Positions 34,997 to 46,871 of a DNA stretch of 64,000 bases are shown piece by piece. The stretch lies in NCBI RefSeq assembly GCF_023218175.1, contig NZ_JALPTH010000006.1:224719-288718 (forward strand), in the 5' to 3' direction. The DNA is from Streptomyces lichenis (GTDB lineage: Bacteria; Actinomycetota; Actinomycetes; Streptomycetales; Streptomycetaceae). Below the pieces are notes generated by a model. It did not search any database and had not been told where the DNA came from. It saw only the letters and a list, made by a program, of their open reading frames with translations. Every line of letters begins with the position of its first letter. Position 1 is the stretch's first letter. A program made the position numbers and the translations under genes.

Positions 34997-35263
34997 GGCA
35001 GCGCGTCCTTTCCCCGGGCACTACGAAATGCACATAACGTGCAGAGTGTCCCGGAATGCGGCGATTGCTGTCCGGATGTGCGGGACGTGTCGGGCGGGGG
35101 ACAGTCCAGATAGACCCGAATCGACGTATGCAGGAAAGCGAGCCGATGGCCCTGCGTGCGTACGCCCCGCCCTCCTCCTACCCCCATCGGGTGACGGTAG
35201 GCGCCGAGTTGACGGCCCGGCGCCACTCCCCTCCGGAAGGGGCACCGGGCTCGGCCGAACGGG
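34997..35263. other. Spacer between treS and mak
   Basis: 267 bases with a weak hairpin CCCCT-CCGGA-AGGGG near 35229-35243 just after treS. No gene is evident. A separate mak promoter may lie here because the gap is long for an otherwise tightly coupled operon. Confidence 0.4.
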
Positions 35264-37167
<1,904 letters not shown>

Positions 37168-37171
<4 letters not shown>

Positions 37172-39162
37172 GATGTGGGTGACCCTCCGATCGGCGGGGA
37201 CGGTCGCAGGACGAGGACGTGCGCGGGCGTGACGCCCGGCTCTAGGCGCACGTAGTTGGCCCTGCCCCAGTGATAGGTCTCGCCGGTGAGCTCGTCGCGC
37301 ACCGGCACGGACTCGTGCCAGTCGAGGCCGAGCTCCGGCATGTCCAACGACACCGTCGCCTCCTGGGTGTGGCGCGGGTCGAGGTTGACGACCGTCAGAA
37401 CAATGTTCGAGCCCGAACGCTTGCTGAACGCGATGACGGCGTCGTTGTCCGCGTGGTGGAAGTGGACCGAACGCAGCTGCCGCAGCGCGGCGTTGCGCCG
37501 GCGGATCCGGTTGAGGTCGGTGACCAGTGGGGTGATGGTGCGCCCCTCGCGCTCGGCCGCCTCCCAGTCCCGCACCTTGATCTCGTACTTCTCCGAGTCG
37601 AGGTACTCCTCACCGCCCTGCTTCAGCGGCGTGTTCTCGCACAGCTCGTAGCCGGCGTACATGCCCCAGGTCGGGGACATCGTGGCGGCCAGCACCGCGC
37701 GCACCATGAAGGCGTTCCGCCCGCCGTGCTGGAGGTAGCCCGGGAGGATGTCGGGCGTGTTCACGAAGAAGTTGGGCCGCATGTAGGCGGCCGTCTCCCG
37801 GGACAGCTCGGTCAGGTACTCGGTGAGCTCCTGCTTGCTGTTGCGCCAGGTGAAGTAGGTGTACGACTGCTGGAAGCCGACCGCCGCCAGGGTCCGCATC
37901 ATCGCGGGCCGGGTGAACGCCTCGGCCAGGAAGATCACGTCCGGGTCGCTCTTGTTCACCGCCGCGATGACCTTCTGCCAGAAGACCACCGGCTTGGTGT
38001 GCGGGTTGTCCACCCGGAAGATCCGCACCCCGTGCGCCATCCAGTACCGCAGCACCCGCAGCGTCTCCCGGACGATGCCGCGCATGTCCTGGTCGAAGGC
38101 GATGGGGTAGATGTCCTGGTACTTCTTCGGCGGGTTCTCCGCGTACGCGATGGAGCCGTCCGCCCGGTGGTGGAACCAGGCGGGCCGCTTGGCCACCCAC
38201 GGGTGGTCCGGGGAGCACTGGAGCGCGAAGTCCAGCGCCACCTCCAGCCGCAGCTCCCGGGCCCGGGCCACGAAGGCGTCGAAGTCCTCGATGGTGCCCA
38301 GCTCCGGGTGGATGGCGTCATGGCCGCCCTCCGCCGAGCCGATCGCCCACGGCACGCCCGGGTCGTCCGGCCCCGGGGTGAGGGTGTTGTTGCGGCCCTT
38401 GCGGTGGCTGGTGCCGATGGGGTGGATGGGCGGCAGGTAGACCACGTCGAAGCCCATCGCGGCCACCGCGGGCAGCCGCTCGGCGGCGGTGCGGAAGTTG
38501 CCCGAAATGAGTCGCCCGCCCTCCTCGCGGGCCCCTTCGGAGCGCGGGAAGAACTCGTACCAGGAACCGAAAAGCGCCCGCTCCCGCTCGACCTGGAGCG
38601 GCAACGGGCGCGAGGAGGTGACCAGTTCGCGCAGCGGGTGGGCGGCGAGCGCCGCCACCGCCTCCGGCGCGTAGGCGGCCGCCAGCCGCTCCCTGGGGGC
38701 CAGCCGGACGTCCCGCAGGGCGTCCACCACGGCGAGCACGGCCTCCCGGCCCTCGCTCTTCGGTACGCCCTCGGCGGCCCGCTCGTGCAGCTCGGCGCCC
38801 TCGGTCAGCACCAGCTCGGTGTCGATCCCGGCCGGGATCTTGATCGCGGCGTGGTGGCGCCAGGTGGCGAGCGGGTCGCTCCACGCCTCCACCGCGTAGG
38901 TCCACCGCCCCTCACTGTCCGGGGTGACCTCGGCACCCCATCTGTCGGTGCCCGGTGCCAGCTCGCGCATCGGGGTGAACGGCCCGGTCCGCCCCGAGGG
39001 GTCGGTCAGGACGACATTGGCGGCCACCTCGTCGTGCCCCTCGCGGAACACGGTGGCGGTGATCTGGAAGGTCTCGCCCGTCACCGCCTTGGCGGGCCTT
39101 CTCCCGCAGTCGACCAGCGGGGAGACGTCGAGGACGGGAATGCGACCGATCTGCGGGTTCAC
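37168..39162 (-). CDS. glgE: Alpha-1,4-glucan:maltose-1-phosphate maltosyltransferase
   Basis: A 664-residue GH13 enzyme extending alpha-glucan by maltosyl transfer from maltose-1-phosphate. An N-terminal beta domain ([25 protein letters not shown]) precedes the barrel with the substrate loop [14 protein letters not shown], nucleophile Asp in [17 protein letters not shown], acid Glu in [13 protein letters not shown], and the typical [21 protein letters not shown] 39162 follows AGGTGA by 6 bases; an upstream extension to 39219 is unsupported. First gene of the operon and divergent from glgP. Confidence 0.97.
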
Positions 39163-39772
39163 GGCATCACCTGATGGTTGCTTGCGGGGTAGCGCTCTTT
39201 GTAGCCGCTCCGTTGACAAGGGGGACGTCGCCGGCAGGGTCGCCCCCGGACGCGTTCACTCGGGTGGGCGGGTACCGGTTGAGCCTTCCCATACCTTCCG
39301 GATGTTCAACACGGTGATTTGTTAACTCTTTTGGCTGATACGGAGGGGCGATAACCAGCCCCGTTCGGGTGAAGTTCACCCACCGGTTCGCGCTCGGGTG
39401 TGTCCGGTGGCGTTCAGGTGAGCGGCGGGGCTGCCGGGATGCTCCCCGCTGGACGGCGGGGGGCGCGGCCGGTCCGGTGGCGGACCACCCGCCCGGCCCG
39501 TACGGAATCGGCCACCGTCCCCGCCCGGTGGCCGACACGCCGTCAGCCGCCGCTTTCCCCCGCGCCCGCGGTCTCTCTGGGTACGGCCCCCACCGCCCCC
39601 ACCGCGGGCCCGGCAAGGCGTCCACCTGCCACCCCGTCATTCGGCGGGCGCGCGCCGCCCAGTGCGCCGTGGCCCCGGCGGACCACCGCCGACTACCGTG
39701 CGGGGGGTGAAGGCGGACGCACAGCGTGGTGCGTCCACCCGGATCCGTACCTGTCCTGCGAAGGTGGAACAC
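39163..39772. other. Divergent glgE/glgP promoter region
   Basis: 610 bases without a credible gene. A TTGACA lies at about 39212-39217 on the plus strand, without a convincing -10. Bases 39300-39345 are relatively AT-rich. A perfect palindrome at 39367-39381 is entered separately. Bases 39400-39720 are GC-rich and featureless. Confidence 0.5.
39367..39381. promoter_or_regulatory. GGGTGAA-G-TTCACCC palindrome in the glgE/glgP region
   Basis: A perfect 7-1-7 inverted repeat about 200 bases upstream of glgE and 390 upstream of glgP. The odd-length, central-G form suits a dimeric repressor site. No regulator gene lies next to it. Confidence 0.5.
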
Positions 39773-42409
39773 GTGAAGGCAATCCGTCGATTCACCGTGC
39801 GCCCCGTCCTCCCCGAACCCCTCCGACCGCTCAGCGACCTCGCACGCAACCTGCGCTGGTCCTGGCACCCCGAGACCCGCGAGCTGTTCCGGTCCGTCGA
39901 CCCCGACGGCTGGCGTGCCGCCGGCGGCGACCCGGTCCGGGTGCTCGGCTCCGTCCCGGCCGGGCGGCTCGCCGAACTCGCCCGTGACGAGCAGTTCCTG
40001 GCCCGGCTCAGCGCCGCCTCCGCCGACCTCGACGACTACCTGAGCGGCGACCGCTGGTACCAGCAGCAGTCCTCGGGCGGCGGCGAGGCGGCCGAGCTGC
40101 CCGCGGCCATCGCCTACTTCTCGCCCGAGTTCGGCGTCACCGCCGCGCTGCCGCAGTACTCCGGCGGCCTCGGCATCCTCGCCGGCGACCACCTCAAGTC
40201 CGCCTCCGACCTCGGCGTCCCGCTGATCGGCGTCGGCCTGCTCTACCGGCACGGCTACTTCCGCCAGTCCCTCTCCCGGGACGGCTGGCAGCAGGAGCAC
40301 TACCCGCTGCTCGACCCCAACGAGCTGCCCGTCACCCTGCTCCGGCAGCCCGACGACACCCCCGTCCGCGTCCATCTCGCGCTGCCCGGCGGGCGCAGCC
40401 TGTACGCCCACATCTGGGTCGCCCGGGTCGGCCGCGTCCCGCTGCTGATGCTCGACTCCGACGTGGAGGAGAACGGCCCCTCCGAGCGGGACGTCACCGA
40501 CCGGCTCTACGGCGGCGGCAGCGAGCACCGGCTCCTGCAGGAGATGCTGCTGGGGATAGGAGGTGTCCGGGCCGTACGGGCGTACTGCGCCCTCACCGGT
40601 CACGCCGCCCCCGAGGTGTTCCACACCAACGAGGGCCACGCCGGCTTCCTCGGCCTCGAGCGCATCCGCGAACTCCAGCAGGACGGCACCGAGTTCGACG
40701 CCGCGCTGGAGGCGGTACGGGCCGGCACCGTCTTCACCACCCACACCCCGGTCCCGGCCGGAATCGACCGCTTCGACCGGCACCTGGTCGCCCGCCACTT
40801 CGGCGAGGGCGCCGAACTGCCCGCCGTCGACACCGACCGCATCCTCGCCCTCGGCCGGGAGACCTACCCCGGCGGCGATCCCAACGTCTTCAACATGGCC
40901 GTGATGGGACTGCGGCTGGCCCAGCGCGCCAACGGCGTCTCCACCCTGCACGGCGCGGTCAGCCGGGAGATGTTCGCCGGCCTCTGGCCCGGGTTCGACC
41001 CCGAGGAGGTGCCCATCACCTCCATCACCAACGGCGTCCACGCCCCCACCTGGGTGGCGCCCGAGGTACGGGCGCTCGGCGCCCGGCAGATCGGCGCCGA
41101 GCGCGCCGAGGAGGCCCTGAGCGTCGGCGGCTCACTGCGCTGGGACTCGGTCACCGACATCCCCGGCGCCGACATCTGGGAGCTGCGCCGCGACCTCCGG
41201 GAGCAGCTGGTCATCGAGGTCCGCACCCGGCTGCGCGCCTCCTGGCGCGAACGCGGCGCCGGCTCCGCCGAGCTCGGCTGGATCGACGGGGTGCTCGACC
41301 CCGACGTCCTCACCATCGGCTTCGCCCGCCGCGTCCCGTCGTACAAGCGGCTCACCCTGATGCTGCGCGACCGCGAGCGCCTCACCCGGCTCCTCCTGGA
41401 CCCCGACCGCCCGGTGCAGATCGTGGTCGCCGGCAAGGCCCACCCCGCCGACGACGGCGGCAAGCGCCTGGTCCGCGAGCTGGTCCGGTTCTCCGACGAC
41501 CCCCGGGTCCGCCACCGGATCGTCTTCCTGCCCGACTACGGCATGGGCATGGCGCAGAAGCTCTACCCGGGCTGCGACGTCTGGCTGAACAACCCGCTGC
41601 GCCCGCTGGAGGCCTGCGGCACCTCCGGGATGAAGGCCGCGCTCAACGGCTGCCTCAACCTCTCGGTGCTGGACGGCTGGTGGGACGAGTGGTTCCAGCC
41701 CGACTTCGGCTGGGCCATCCCCACCGCCGACGGCCACGGGCTGGACGAGGACCGCCGGGACGACCTGGAGGCAGGCGCCCTCTACGAGCTGATCGAGCAG
41801 CGGGTCGCGCCCCGCTTCTACGACCGGGACGCCGACGGGCTGCCCGAGCGGTGGATCGAGATGGTCCGCTCCACCCTCGCCGACCTGGGGCCGAAGGTGC
41901 TCGCGGGGCGGATGGTACGGGAGTACGTGGAGCGGCTGTACGCCCCGGCCGCGCACGCCCACCGGGCCCTGGACGTCCCCGGCGCCGCCGAACTGGCCGC
42001 CTGGAAGACCCGGGTGCGCACCGCCTGGCCGCAGGTCGCGGTGGACCACGTCGAGGTGGACGAGGCGTCCGGGGTGGCCGAGCTGGGCGCGACCCTGGGT
42101 CTGCGGGTCCGGGTCGCGCTCGGGGAGCTGACCCCCGAGGACGTGGAGGTGCAGGCGGTCGCCGGCCGGGTGGACACCAGCGACCGGCTGGCCGACGCCC
42201 AGAGCGTCCCCCTGAAGCCGGCCGGCGGCCCCGACCAGCAGGGCCGCTGGGTCTACGAGGGCCCGCTCACCCTGGACCGTACCGGCCCGTTCGGCTACAC
42301 CGTCCGGATACTGCCCACCCACCGCCTGCTGCCCGCCGGCGCCGACCTCGGCCTGGTCGCCCTGCCGACCGAGGCGACGGGGGAGGGCGCGGGCGTGCTG
42401 ATGCGCTGA
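39773..42409 (+). CDS. glgP: Alpha-glucan phosphorylase
   Basis: An 878-residue phosphorylase releasing glucose-1-phosphate from alpha-glucan. The N-terminal domain VKAIRRFTVRPVLPEPLRPLSDLARNLRWSW is the DUF3417-type entry of the actinobacterial alpha-glucan phosphorylases. The body shows IAYFSPEFGVTAALPQYSGGLGILAGDHLKSASDL, NEGHAGFL, and the pyridoxal phosphate Lys in EACGTSGMKAALNG. GTG 39773 is chosen for AAGGTGG 5 bases upstream; an in-frame start at 39662 lacks a binding site. It is divergent from the glgE operon, so glucan synthesis and breakdown share a control region. Confidence 0.95.
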   Translation: MKAIRRFTVRPVLPEPLRPLSDLARNLRWSWHPETRELFRSVDPDGWRAAGGDPVRVLGSVPAGRLAELARDEQFLARLSAASADLDDYLSGDRWYQQQSSGGGEAAELPAAIAYFSPEFGVTAALPQYSGGLGILAGDHLKSASDLGVPLIGVGLLYRHGYFRQSLSRDGWQQEHYPLLDPNELPVTLLRQPDDTPVRVHLALPGGRSLYAHIWVARVGRVPLLMLDSDVEENGPSERDVTDRLYGGGSEHRLLQEMLLGIGGVRAVRAYCALTGHAAPEVFHTNEGHAGFLGLERIRELQQDGTEFDAALEAVRAGTVFTTHTPVPAGIDRFDRHLVARHFGEGAELPAVDTDRILALGRETYPGGDPNVFNMAVMGLRLAQRANGVSTLHGAVSREMFAGLWPGFDPEEVPITSITNGVHAPTWVAPEVRALGARQIGAERAEEALSVGGSLRWDSVTDIPGADIWELRRDLREQLVIEVRTRLRASWRERGAGSAELGWIDGVLDPDVLTIGFARRVPSYKRLTLMLRDRERLTRLLLDPDRPVQIVVAGKAHPADDGGKRLVRELVRFSDDPRVRHRIVFLPDYGMGMAQKLYPGCDVWLNNPLRPLEACGTSGMKAALNGCLNLSVLDGWWDEWFQPDFGWAIPTADGHGLDEDRRDDLEAGALYELIEQRVAPRFYDRDADGLPERWIEMVRSTLADLGPKVLAGRMVREYVERLYAPAAHAHRALDVPGAAELAAWKTRVRTAWPQVAVDHVEVDEASGVAELGATLGLRVRVALGELTPEDVEVQAVAGRVDTSDRLADAQSVPLKPAGGPDQQGRWVYEGPLTLDRTGPFGYTVRILPTHRLLPAGADLGLVALPTEATGEGAGVLMR

Positions 42410-42430
42410 CGCGATCCGTCGTGGAAACGG

Positions 42431-42467
42431 GCGAGCCGCCCGGGGACCAGGTCCCCGGGCGGCTCGC
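42431..42467. terminator. Bidirectional hairpin between glgP and the M4 protease
   Basis: GCGAGCCGCCCGGGGA (42431-42446) pairs with 42452-42467 in a 16-bp stem, with a C-G pair closing a CAG loop. It lies between convergent genes. Confidence 0.9.
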
Positions 42468-42496
42468 TTCGTATCCGGCCTTCCGGCTCCCTCCCC

Positions 42497-44533
42497 TTAC
42501 GGGAAGGTCAGCTTGAAGTTGTTGATGTAGCCGGTGTCCTGCGCGGCCTTGTCCTGGACGCGGAGCTTCCAGGAGCCGTTGGCGACCTCGCTGGAGGCGT
42601 TCACCGTGTAGGTGGCCTTCACGTTGTCGGCCGAGTCGGAGGAGCTGTACGGCTTCAGGTTGTAGACCGAGCCGTCCGGCGCCACCAGGTCCACGACCAG
42701 GTCACCGCGCCAGGTGTGGACGATGTCCACGTCCACCTTGAGGGCGGAGGGCGCGTTGCCCGCGATGCCGGTGACGTTGACCGCCGAGGTGACGGCCGCG
42801 CCGTTGTCCGGGATGGACACGTCCGCGGAGTTCTCGAACACCTTGCCGGTGCCCGGGTCGCCGCCGCCGGGGCGTCCGCCGACCGCGATGCCGGCCCAGG
42901 CGCTCTCCACGGCCTTCACCTCGGCGCTGCCCGCGCCGTACAGCTCGGTGGCGACCGCGACGGTGCCGGTACGGGCGCCCGCGTAGTTGGTGGTGGAGTT
43001 GAACTTGGTGGTCAGCGCCTTGTACCAGATCAGCGCCGCCTTGTCGCGGCCGATGCCGGTGACGGGCAGGCCGTCGGAGGTCGGCGAGTCGTAGTTGACG
43101 CCGTTGATGGTCTTGGCGCCGCTGCCCTCGGAGAGCAGGTAGAACCAGTGGTTCGCCGGGCCGGAGGAGTAGTGGACGTCGATGTTGCCGATGCCCGAGT
43201 ACCAGGCGTCCTTGGACGAGCCGTCCTTACTCGGCTTGTCCATGTAGCGCAGCGGCGTGCCGTTGCCGCGGATGTCGATCTTCTCGCCGACCAGGTAGTC
43301 GCCCTTGTCCTGGGCGTTGTTGGCGTTGAACTCGACCGCGGCGGCGAAGATGTCCGAGGTCGCCTCGTTGAGGCCGCCGGACTCGCCGCTGTAGACCAGC
43401 TTGGCGGTGACCGAGGTGACGCCGTGCGTCATCTCGTGCGCGGCCACGTCGATCGAGGTCAGCGGCTTGACGTTGCCGTCGCCGTCGCCGTACGTCATGC
43501 AGAAGCAGCTGTCCTGCCAGAACGCGTTGACGTAGTTGTTGCCGTAGTGGACCCGGGAGGTCGCGCCGACGCCGTCACCGCGGATGCCGGAGCGGCCGTG
43601 CACGTTCTTGTAGTAGTCCCAGGTGAGGGCCGCGCCGTAGTGGGCGTCCGCGCCGGCGGTCTCCGCGTTCTGCGGGGTGCCGTCGCCCCAGACGTCGTCC
43701 GGGCCGGTGAACAGCGTCCCGCTGCCGGAGGTGCTCCGGTTGAGGTTGTACGTCTTGTGGTTGCCGCGCCCGGTGTCGGTCAGGCTGTACGAGGAGCCGC
43801 TGCCGCTCGTCCCCAGGGTGACCTGGCCGCTGTACTGGGTGTTGCCGGTGCCCTCGTGCACGCCCTGCCACTCGAACAGCTTGGCGCCGGTGGCCGCGTC
43901 GGTGACCACGTGCAGCTCGTTCGGGGTGCCGTCGTGCTGGAGGCCGCCGACCACGGTCTCGTACGCCAGCACCGGCTTGCCCTGGGCCAGCCAGACCACC
44001 TTGCGCGGGGCCTGGGAGGCCTCCTTGGCCTTGGAGCCCTCCGCCTTGGCGGCGCCCACGGCCTGCTTCTCGGCGGCCGCCGGGGCGATGTCCGCGGTGG
44101 TGTCGACGTTCTTCAGCTCGGCCCGGGACGCCTTGGAGACGCCCTCGGTGCGGCCGGCCTTGCTCTCGCTGACGACCAGGTCGCCACCGAGCACCGGGAG
44201 CCCGGCGTAGGTGCGCTCGTAGCGGGTGTGGGTGGTGCCGTCGCGGTCCTGGACCACGTCCCGGACGACCAGCTTCTCCTGGGCTCCGAGCTTCAGCTCC
44301 TTGGCCGTCTCCGCCTTGTCGGCGTCGGCGGCCTTGATCAGCGCGGCGCGCTGGGCCGGTGAGAGGACGGCGGGCAGTGCGCCCGGGTCGGCGTTGCCGG
44401 CGACCTGCGCCTTCGGCGCGGCCTGGGGCGCCTCGGCGGTGGCGGATCCGGTCTGGACACCGACGGCGAGCATGGCCGCGGCGGCGATCAGAGCGCCCGT
44501 CGCGGTGGCGCGACGGCTTGGCGTGGGTCTCAC
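42497..44533 (-). CDS. Secreted thermolysin-like (M4) zinc metalloprotease with P domain
   Basis: A 678-residue preproprotein. A basic start and hydrophobic segment (ALIAAAAMLAVGVQTGSATA) form the signal peptide; residues about 35-215 are the FTP/PepSY propeptide (KLVVRDVVQDRDGTTHTRYERTYAGLPVLGGDLVVSES). The catalytic domain has zinc ligands in VAAHEMTHGV and the third ligand in GGLNEATSDIF, and the proton donor region YSSGPANHWFYLLSEG. The C-terminal 120 residues form a proprotein-convertase P domain (VNVTGIAGNAPSALKVDVDIVHTWRGDLVVDLVAPDG). GTG 44533 follows GAAGGAG by 6 bases. Secreted for protein degradation; P domains are often trimmed on maturation. Confidence 0.95.
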   Translation of the reverse strand: MRPTPSRRATATGALIAAAAMLAVGVQTGSATAEAPQAAPKAQVAGNADPGALPAVLSPAQRAALIKAADADKAETAKELKLGAQEKLVVRDVVQDRDGTTHTRYERTYAGLPVLGGDLVVSESKAGRTEGVSKASRAELKNVDTTADIAPAAAEKQAVGAAKAEGSKAKEASQAPRKVVWLAQGKPVLAYETVVGGLQHDGTPNELHVVTDAATGAKLFEWQGVHEGTGNTQYSGQVTLGTSGSGSSYSLTDTGRGNHKTYNLNRSTSGSGTLFTGPDDVWGDGTPQNAETAGADAHYGAALTWDYYKNVHGRSGIRGDGVGATSRVHYGNNYVNAFWQDSCFCMTYGDGDGNVKPLTSIDVAAHEMTHGVTSVTAKLVYSGESGGLNEATSDIFAAAVEFNANNAQDKGDYLVGEKIDIRGNGTPLRYMDKPSKDGSSKDAWYSGIGNIDVHYSSGPANHWFYLLSEGSGAKTINGVNYDSPTSDGLPVTGIGRDKAALIWYKALTTKFNSTTNYAGARTGTVAVATELYGAGSAEVKAVESAWAGIAVGGRPGGGDPGTGKVFENSADVSIPDNGAAVTSAVNVTGIAGNAPSALKVDVDIVHTWRGDLVVDLVAPDGSVYNLKPYSSSDSADNVKATYTVNASSEVANGSWKLRVQDKAAQDTGYINNFKLTFP

Positions 44534-45029
44534 GCGGACTCCTTCGTGCGATGGGGGGTTACCGAGCGCGGCTGGGGTGGCCGGCCCGGGCGGAGCGGAC
44601 CCGTTCGACGACCCGTGGACGAACAGGCGAACGCGGGTCGAACGGGTGGTGCGTGGAACGGCGAAAGAGTGGCAGCCGTCCGCCATCCCTGTCAGGAGCG
44701 CGTCAAGAACTTGGCCAAAATTCGTCCGTTGCCCGCAGCCTCGTGTTCGTTAAGCGAACGTTTCAGCGGTGTGGCCGCCCACCCCGCCCCGACACCACGT
44801 CACCCGTCACTCCAGGCCCCTCCGCCGCACCGGCCGTCCCCTCCGCCCGCTACCACACCCCCTCGGAGGTGATCGTTCCGCACCTCCACGGCTGGCCGGA
44901 TCCCGCACCCGGAGGCATACGTTCCGGACGCGTCGGCGTGCCGGCGCGAACCGCGATGCCGGCCCGGGGCGGTGCCCGGACCGGCATCAAGAGAGGTGGT
45001 TCTGCACGCGCCGCAGGGGTGTGGACGCT
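44534..45029. other. Intergenic region upstream of the metalloprotease gene
   Basis: 496 bases. A perfect inverted repeat GTTCG-TTAAG-CGAAC lies at 44745-44759 in a local AT-rich dip about 215 bases before the protease start, and TTGGCCAA near 44711. The rest is GC-rich with no gene I can support. Confidence 0.45.
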
Positions 45030-45167
45030 CTAGCGGAGAGGACCCCCTTCGCCGCCGAAGGATCGGAGCAGCCATCCGACGACGGCTCGAAGAACCCCGG
45101 ATACGGCGGCGGCGACGATGGTCACCCAGGCGCGCGGATGCGCTCCAGGTGGAGTGTCGGGCTTCAT
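45030..45167 (-). CDS. 45-residue single-pass membrane peptide
   Basis: A small frame, MKPDTPPGAHPRAW, then a membrane helix at about residues 13-34 (WVTIVAAAVSGVLRAVVGWLL) containing one Arg, and the tail RSFGGEGGPLR. AGAAGG lies 9 bases upstream of ATG 45167, which supports translation. It is the third minus-strand gene of the 45-47 kb islet, 179 bases after the 231-residue gene. Function is unknown; small amphipathic membrane peptides of this size include toxins, bacteriocins and regulators of membrane complexes. Confidence 0.55.
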   Translation of the reverse strand: MKPDTPPGAHPRAWVTIVAAAVSGVLRAVVGWLLRSFGGEGGPLR

Positions 45168-45346
45168 GGGTGTGAACCTTCTGATACGGGCTTCTCCCGC
45201 TCGGCTCGGTGCGTTTCCGGTGGCACGCGGCGCTTGGCGGTCGGATGCGGGAGTGGACCGCCTGACGCGGTTCATCCGGGCCGACCGGCAGGGAGAAGCG
45301 GCTGACGACTGCGAGATGGTGAGACGGAGTTGCAGCGGCCGCCGTG

Positions 45347-46042
45347 TCAGTGGGGGCTGTCCGTGGACACTTCGTCCAGCATCGTGACGAAGGTGTCGAG
45401 CAGTGACACGTACCTCGCGTGACTGAGGTGCTTGAGGTCCTGTGTGCTCATCCCGAGCAGGAAGTTGTCGTCGCGTACGGGCTCTCTGGTGGTCAGCGGT
45501 GGGAGGGTGAGCGAGTCCGGCATCTCTCCGTTGGCCGGTGCGTGCACTCGGCCGAAGCGGTCGCGGTGGATGACCAGTGCCTCCACCAGCCAGTCCACCA
45601 GGAACGAGGCGCGCCGAGGCGCCCCCGGAAGCCCGTCCCCCAGATACTGGGCCAGCGCCTCCGAACTCACCGGCCCGTCGGTCAGCGCCGTGAGGGCGGC
45701 CTTGGCCGACCAGTGGTTCCTGAACAGTCCGTGCAACGCGAGTCGCCCTCGGGTGGTGTCCACGTGGTGCACCTCTGCCCACGTGATGCCGGCGACAGTG
45801 GCCGCGTACCGGCCCCGCGCGCCCGTCACGAGGCCCACGGTCCCGAAGAAGCGCAGGCACTCGGTGACCGTCTCCGCACCCAGGTCCACCTCGGTGGCGA
45901 CCTGTGAACTCCTGATCGTCAACAGCTCGGGGCCGCTCAGCCGGACGGCGGCGGAGAGAATGGTCAGCTGATGCGGGAAAGCGGTGCGGTTGGTCGGAAG
46001 AACACGCTCGGCGCCGCCTTCCCTGGTGTTGTGAGTCGTCAT
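45347..46042 (-). CDS. Unknown protein with a possible winged-helix N-terminus
   Basis: A 231-residue protein of no family I recognise. Residues about 20-95 (HQLTILSAAVRLSGPELLTIRSSQVATEVDLGAETVTECLRFFGTVGLV) look like a winged-helix/ArsR-type DNA-binding fold, including the wing segment TGARGRYAATVAGI. The centre is Trp- and His-containing (LFRNHWSAKAALTAL) and the C-terminus is acidic. ATG 46042 follows GAGGTG by 5 bases. It may be the regulator of the islet. Its base composition is slightly lower in GC than its neighbours. Confidence 0.65.
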   Translation of the reverse strand: MTTHNTREGGAERVLPTNRTAFPHQLTILSAAVRLSGPELLTIRSSQVATEVDLGAETVTECLRFFGTVGLVTGARGRYAATVAGITWAEVHHVDTTRGRLALHGLFRNHWSAKAALTALTDGPVSSEALAQYLGDGLPGAPRRASFLVDWLVEALVIHRDRFGRVHAPANGEMPDSLTLPPLTTREPVRDDNFLLGMSTQDLKHLSHARYVSLLDTFVTMLDEVSTDSPH

Positions 46043-46210
46043 GCGACACCTCGAGGGTTTCGGCACGGGGGCGTGGCAACTGGCAAGGGGAACATCAGTC
46101 CTGTTTCTCGATCGAGGAACTATGGGGAAGAGTCGCCGTCGTACGCCTCGCTATAGTGACGACGCGCGGAGTAAGTGGAAGTCTCTGGCTGAGAGCTTGT
46201 TCGGCGCATT

Positions 46211-46243
46211 GAGCACCGTCGGCGGGCGAAGCCGGCGGTGCTC
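46211..46243 (-). terminator. Hairpin terminator after the 157-residue gene
   Basis: Bases 46211-46223 and 46231-46243 form a 13-bp stem with one wobble or mismatch around GGGCGAA. It lies 32 bases downstream of the minus-strand gene ending at 46275. Confidence 0.75.
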
Positions 46244-46274
46244 GCATTTCCCGGCTCGTCCGGGGTCGCTCCGC

Positions 46275-46748
46275 TCAGTCCTTCTCCGGCCGGTCGTCGC
46301 CGATCACATACACGCCCCGTTGGAGCCGGACCAGGCGCCCTCTGCGCGCCAGGCGGGCGACCTCGGAGCTGATGCTCGTGGTCTTGGAACCGGGGTGGAG
46401 CTCCTGCACATGCCGGATGATGTCGCTCCGTGTAGTGCGCTTCTGGGAGCGCACGAAGTCCCGGATGGCGACGGCGAACGTCGTCCTGGCCGCCTCTGCT
46501 TCGTCACCCTTCGGGGGGGTGCGGAACAGCTCGTCCTGCTCGCCGCCCGCGGCTGGGGTCAGGTCGTGCAACCGCTTACGCACGGCAGTGAGGGCTCTCT
46601 GTGACGCGTCTGCACGCAGCGTCACCTGCTCCAGATGGAGTTGAGCGGCTCGCACGCCCTCGACCGCCTCGCTCACCAGCCGGGCGTCGTAGCGCGCCAA
46701 CTCGTCGAGCTGTCGTGCGCTGGACAGCAAGTACGTCTTGTGAACCAT
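46275..46748 (-). CDS. Unknown protein with coiled-coil N-terminus and winged-helix C-terminus
   Basis: A 157-residue protein. Residues about 15-65 form a long helix (ARQLDELARYDARLVSEAVEGVRAAQLHLEQVTLRADASQRALTAVRKRLHDL), a linker follows, and residues about 92-155 are a winged helix (FAVAIRDFVRSQKRTTRSDIIRHVQELHPGSKTTSISSEVARLARRGRLVRLQRGVYVIG). The layout suggests a dimeric DNA-binding protein. ATG 46748 follows AGGGGAAG by 4 bases; an in-frame ATG at 46787 is possible. An inverted repeat lies about 100 bases upstream. Confidence 0.65.
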   Translation of the reverse strand: MVHKTYLLSSARQLDELARYDARLVSEAVEGVRAAQLHLEQVTLRADASQRALTAVRKRLHDLTPAAGGEQDELFRTPPKGDEAEAARTTFAVAIRDFVRSQKRTTRSDIIRHVQELHPGSKTTSISSEVARLARRGRLVRLQRGVYVIGDDRPEKD

Positions 46749-46844
46749 CACTTCCCCTGTCGCTTTGACGCGAAGGTAACGGCTCATGTGAGTGGTACTT
46801 CGCGTGATGGGTGGCATGCCTCCAGCGCAGGAGCAGTCGCAAGC

Positions 46845-46871
46845 TTGATTCTGCACTCAAAAAAGAATCAA
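46845..46871. promoter_or_regulatory. TTGATTC-13-GAATCAA inverted repeat
   Basis: A perfect 7-bp inverted repeat around a 13-base AT-rich spacer, in the most AT-rich stretch of the window (46845-46925). It lies about 100 bases upstream of the 157-residue gene and is a candidate site for one of the islet winged-helix proteins. Confidence 0.5.
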
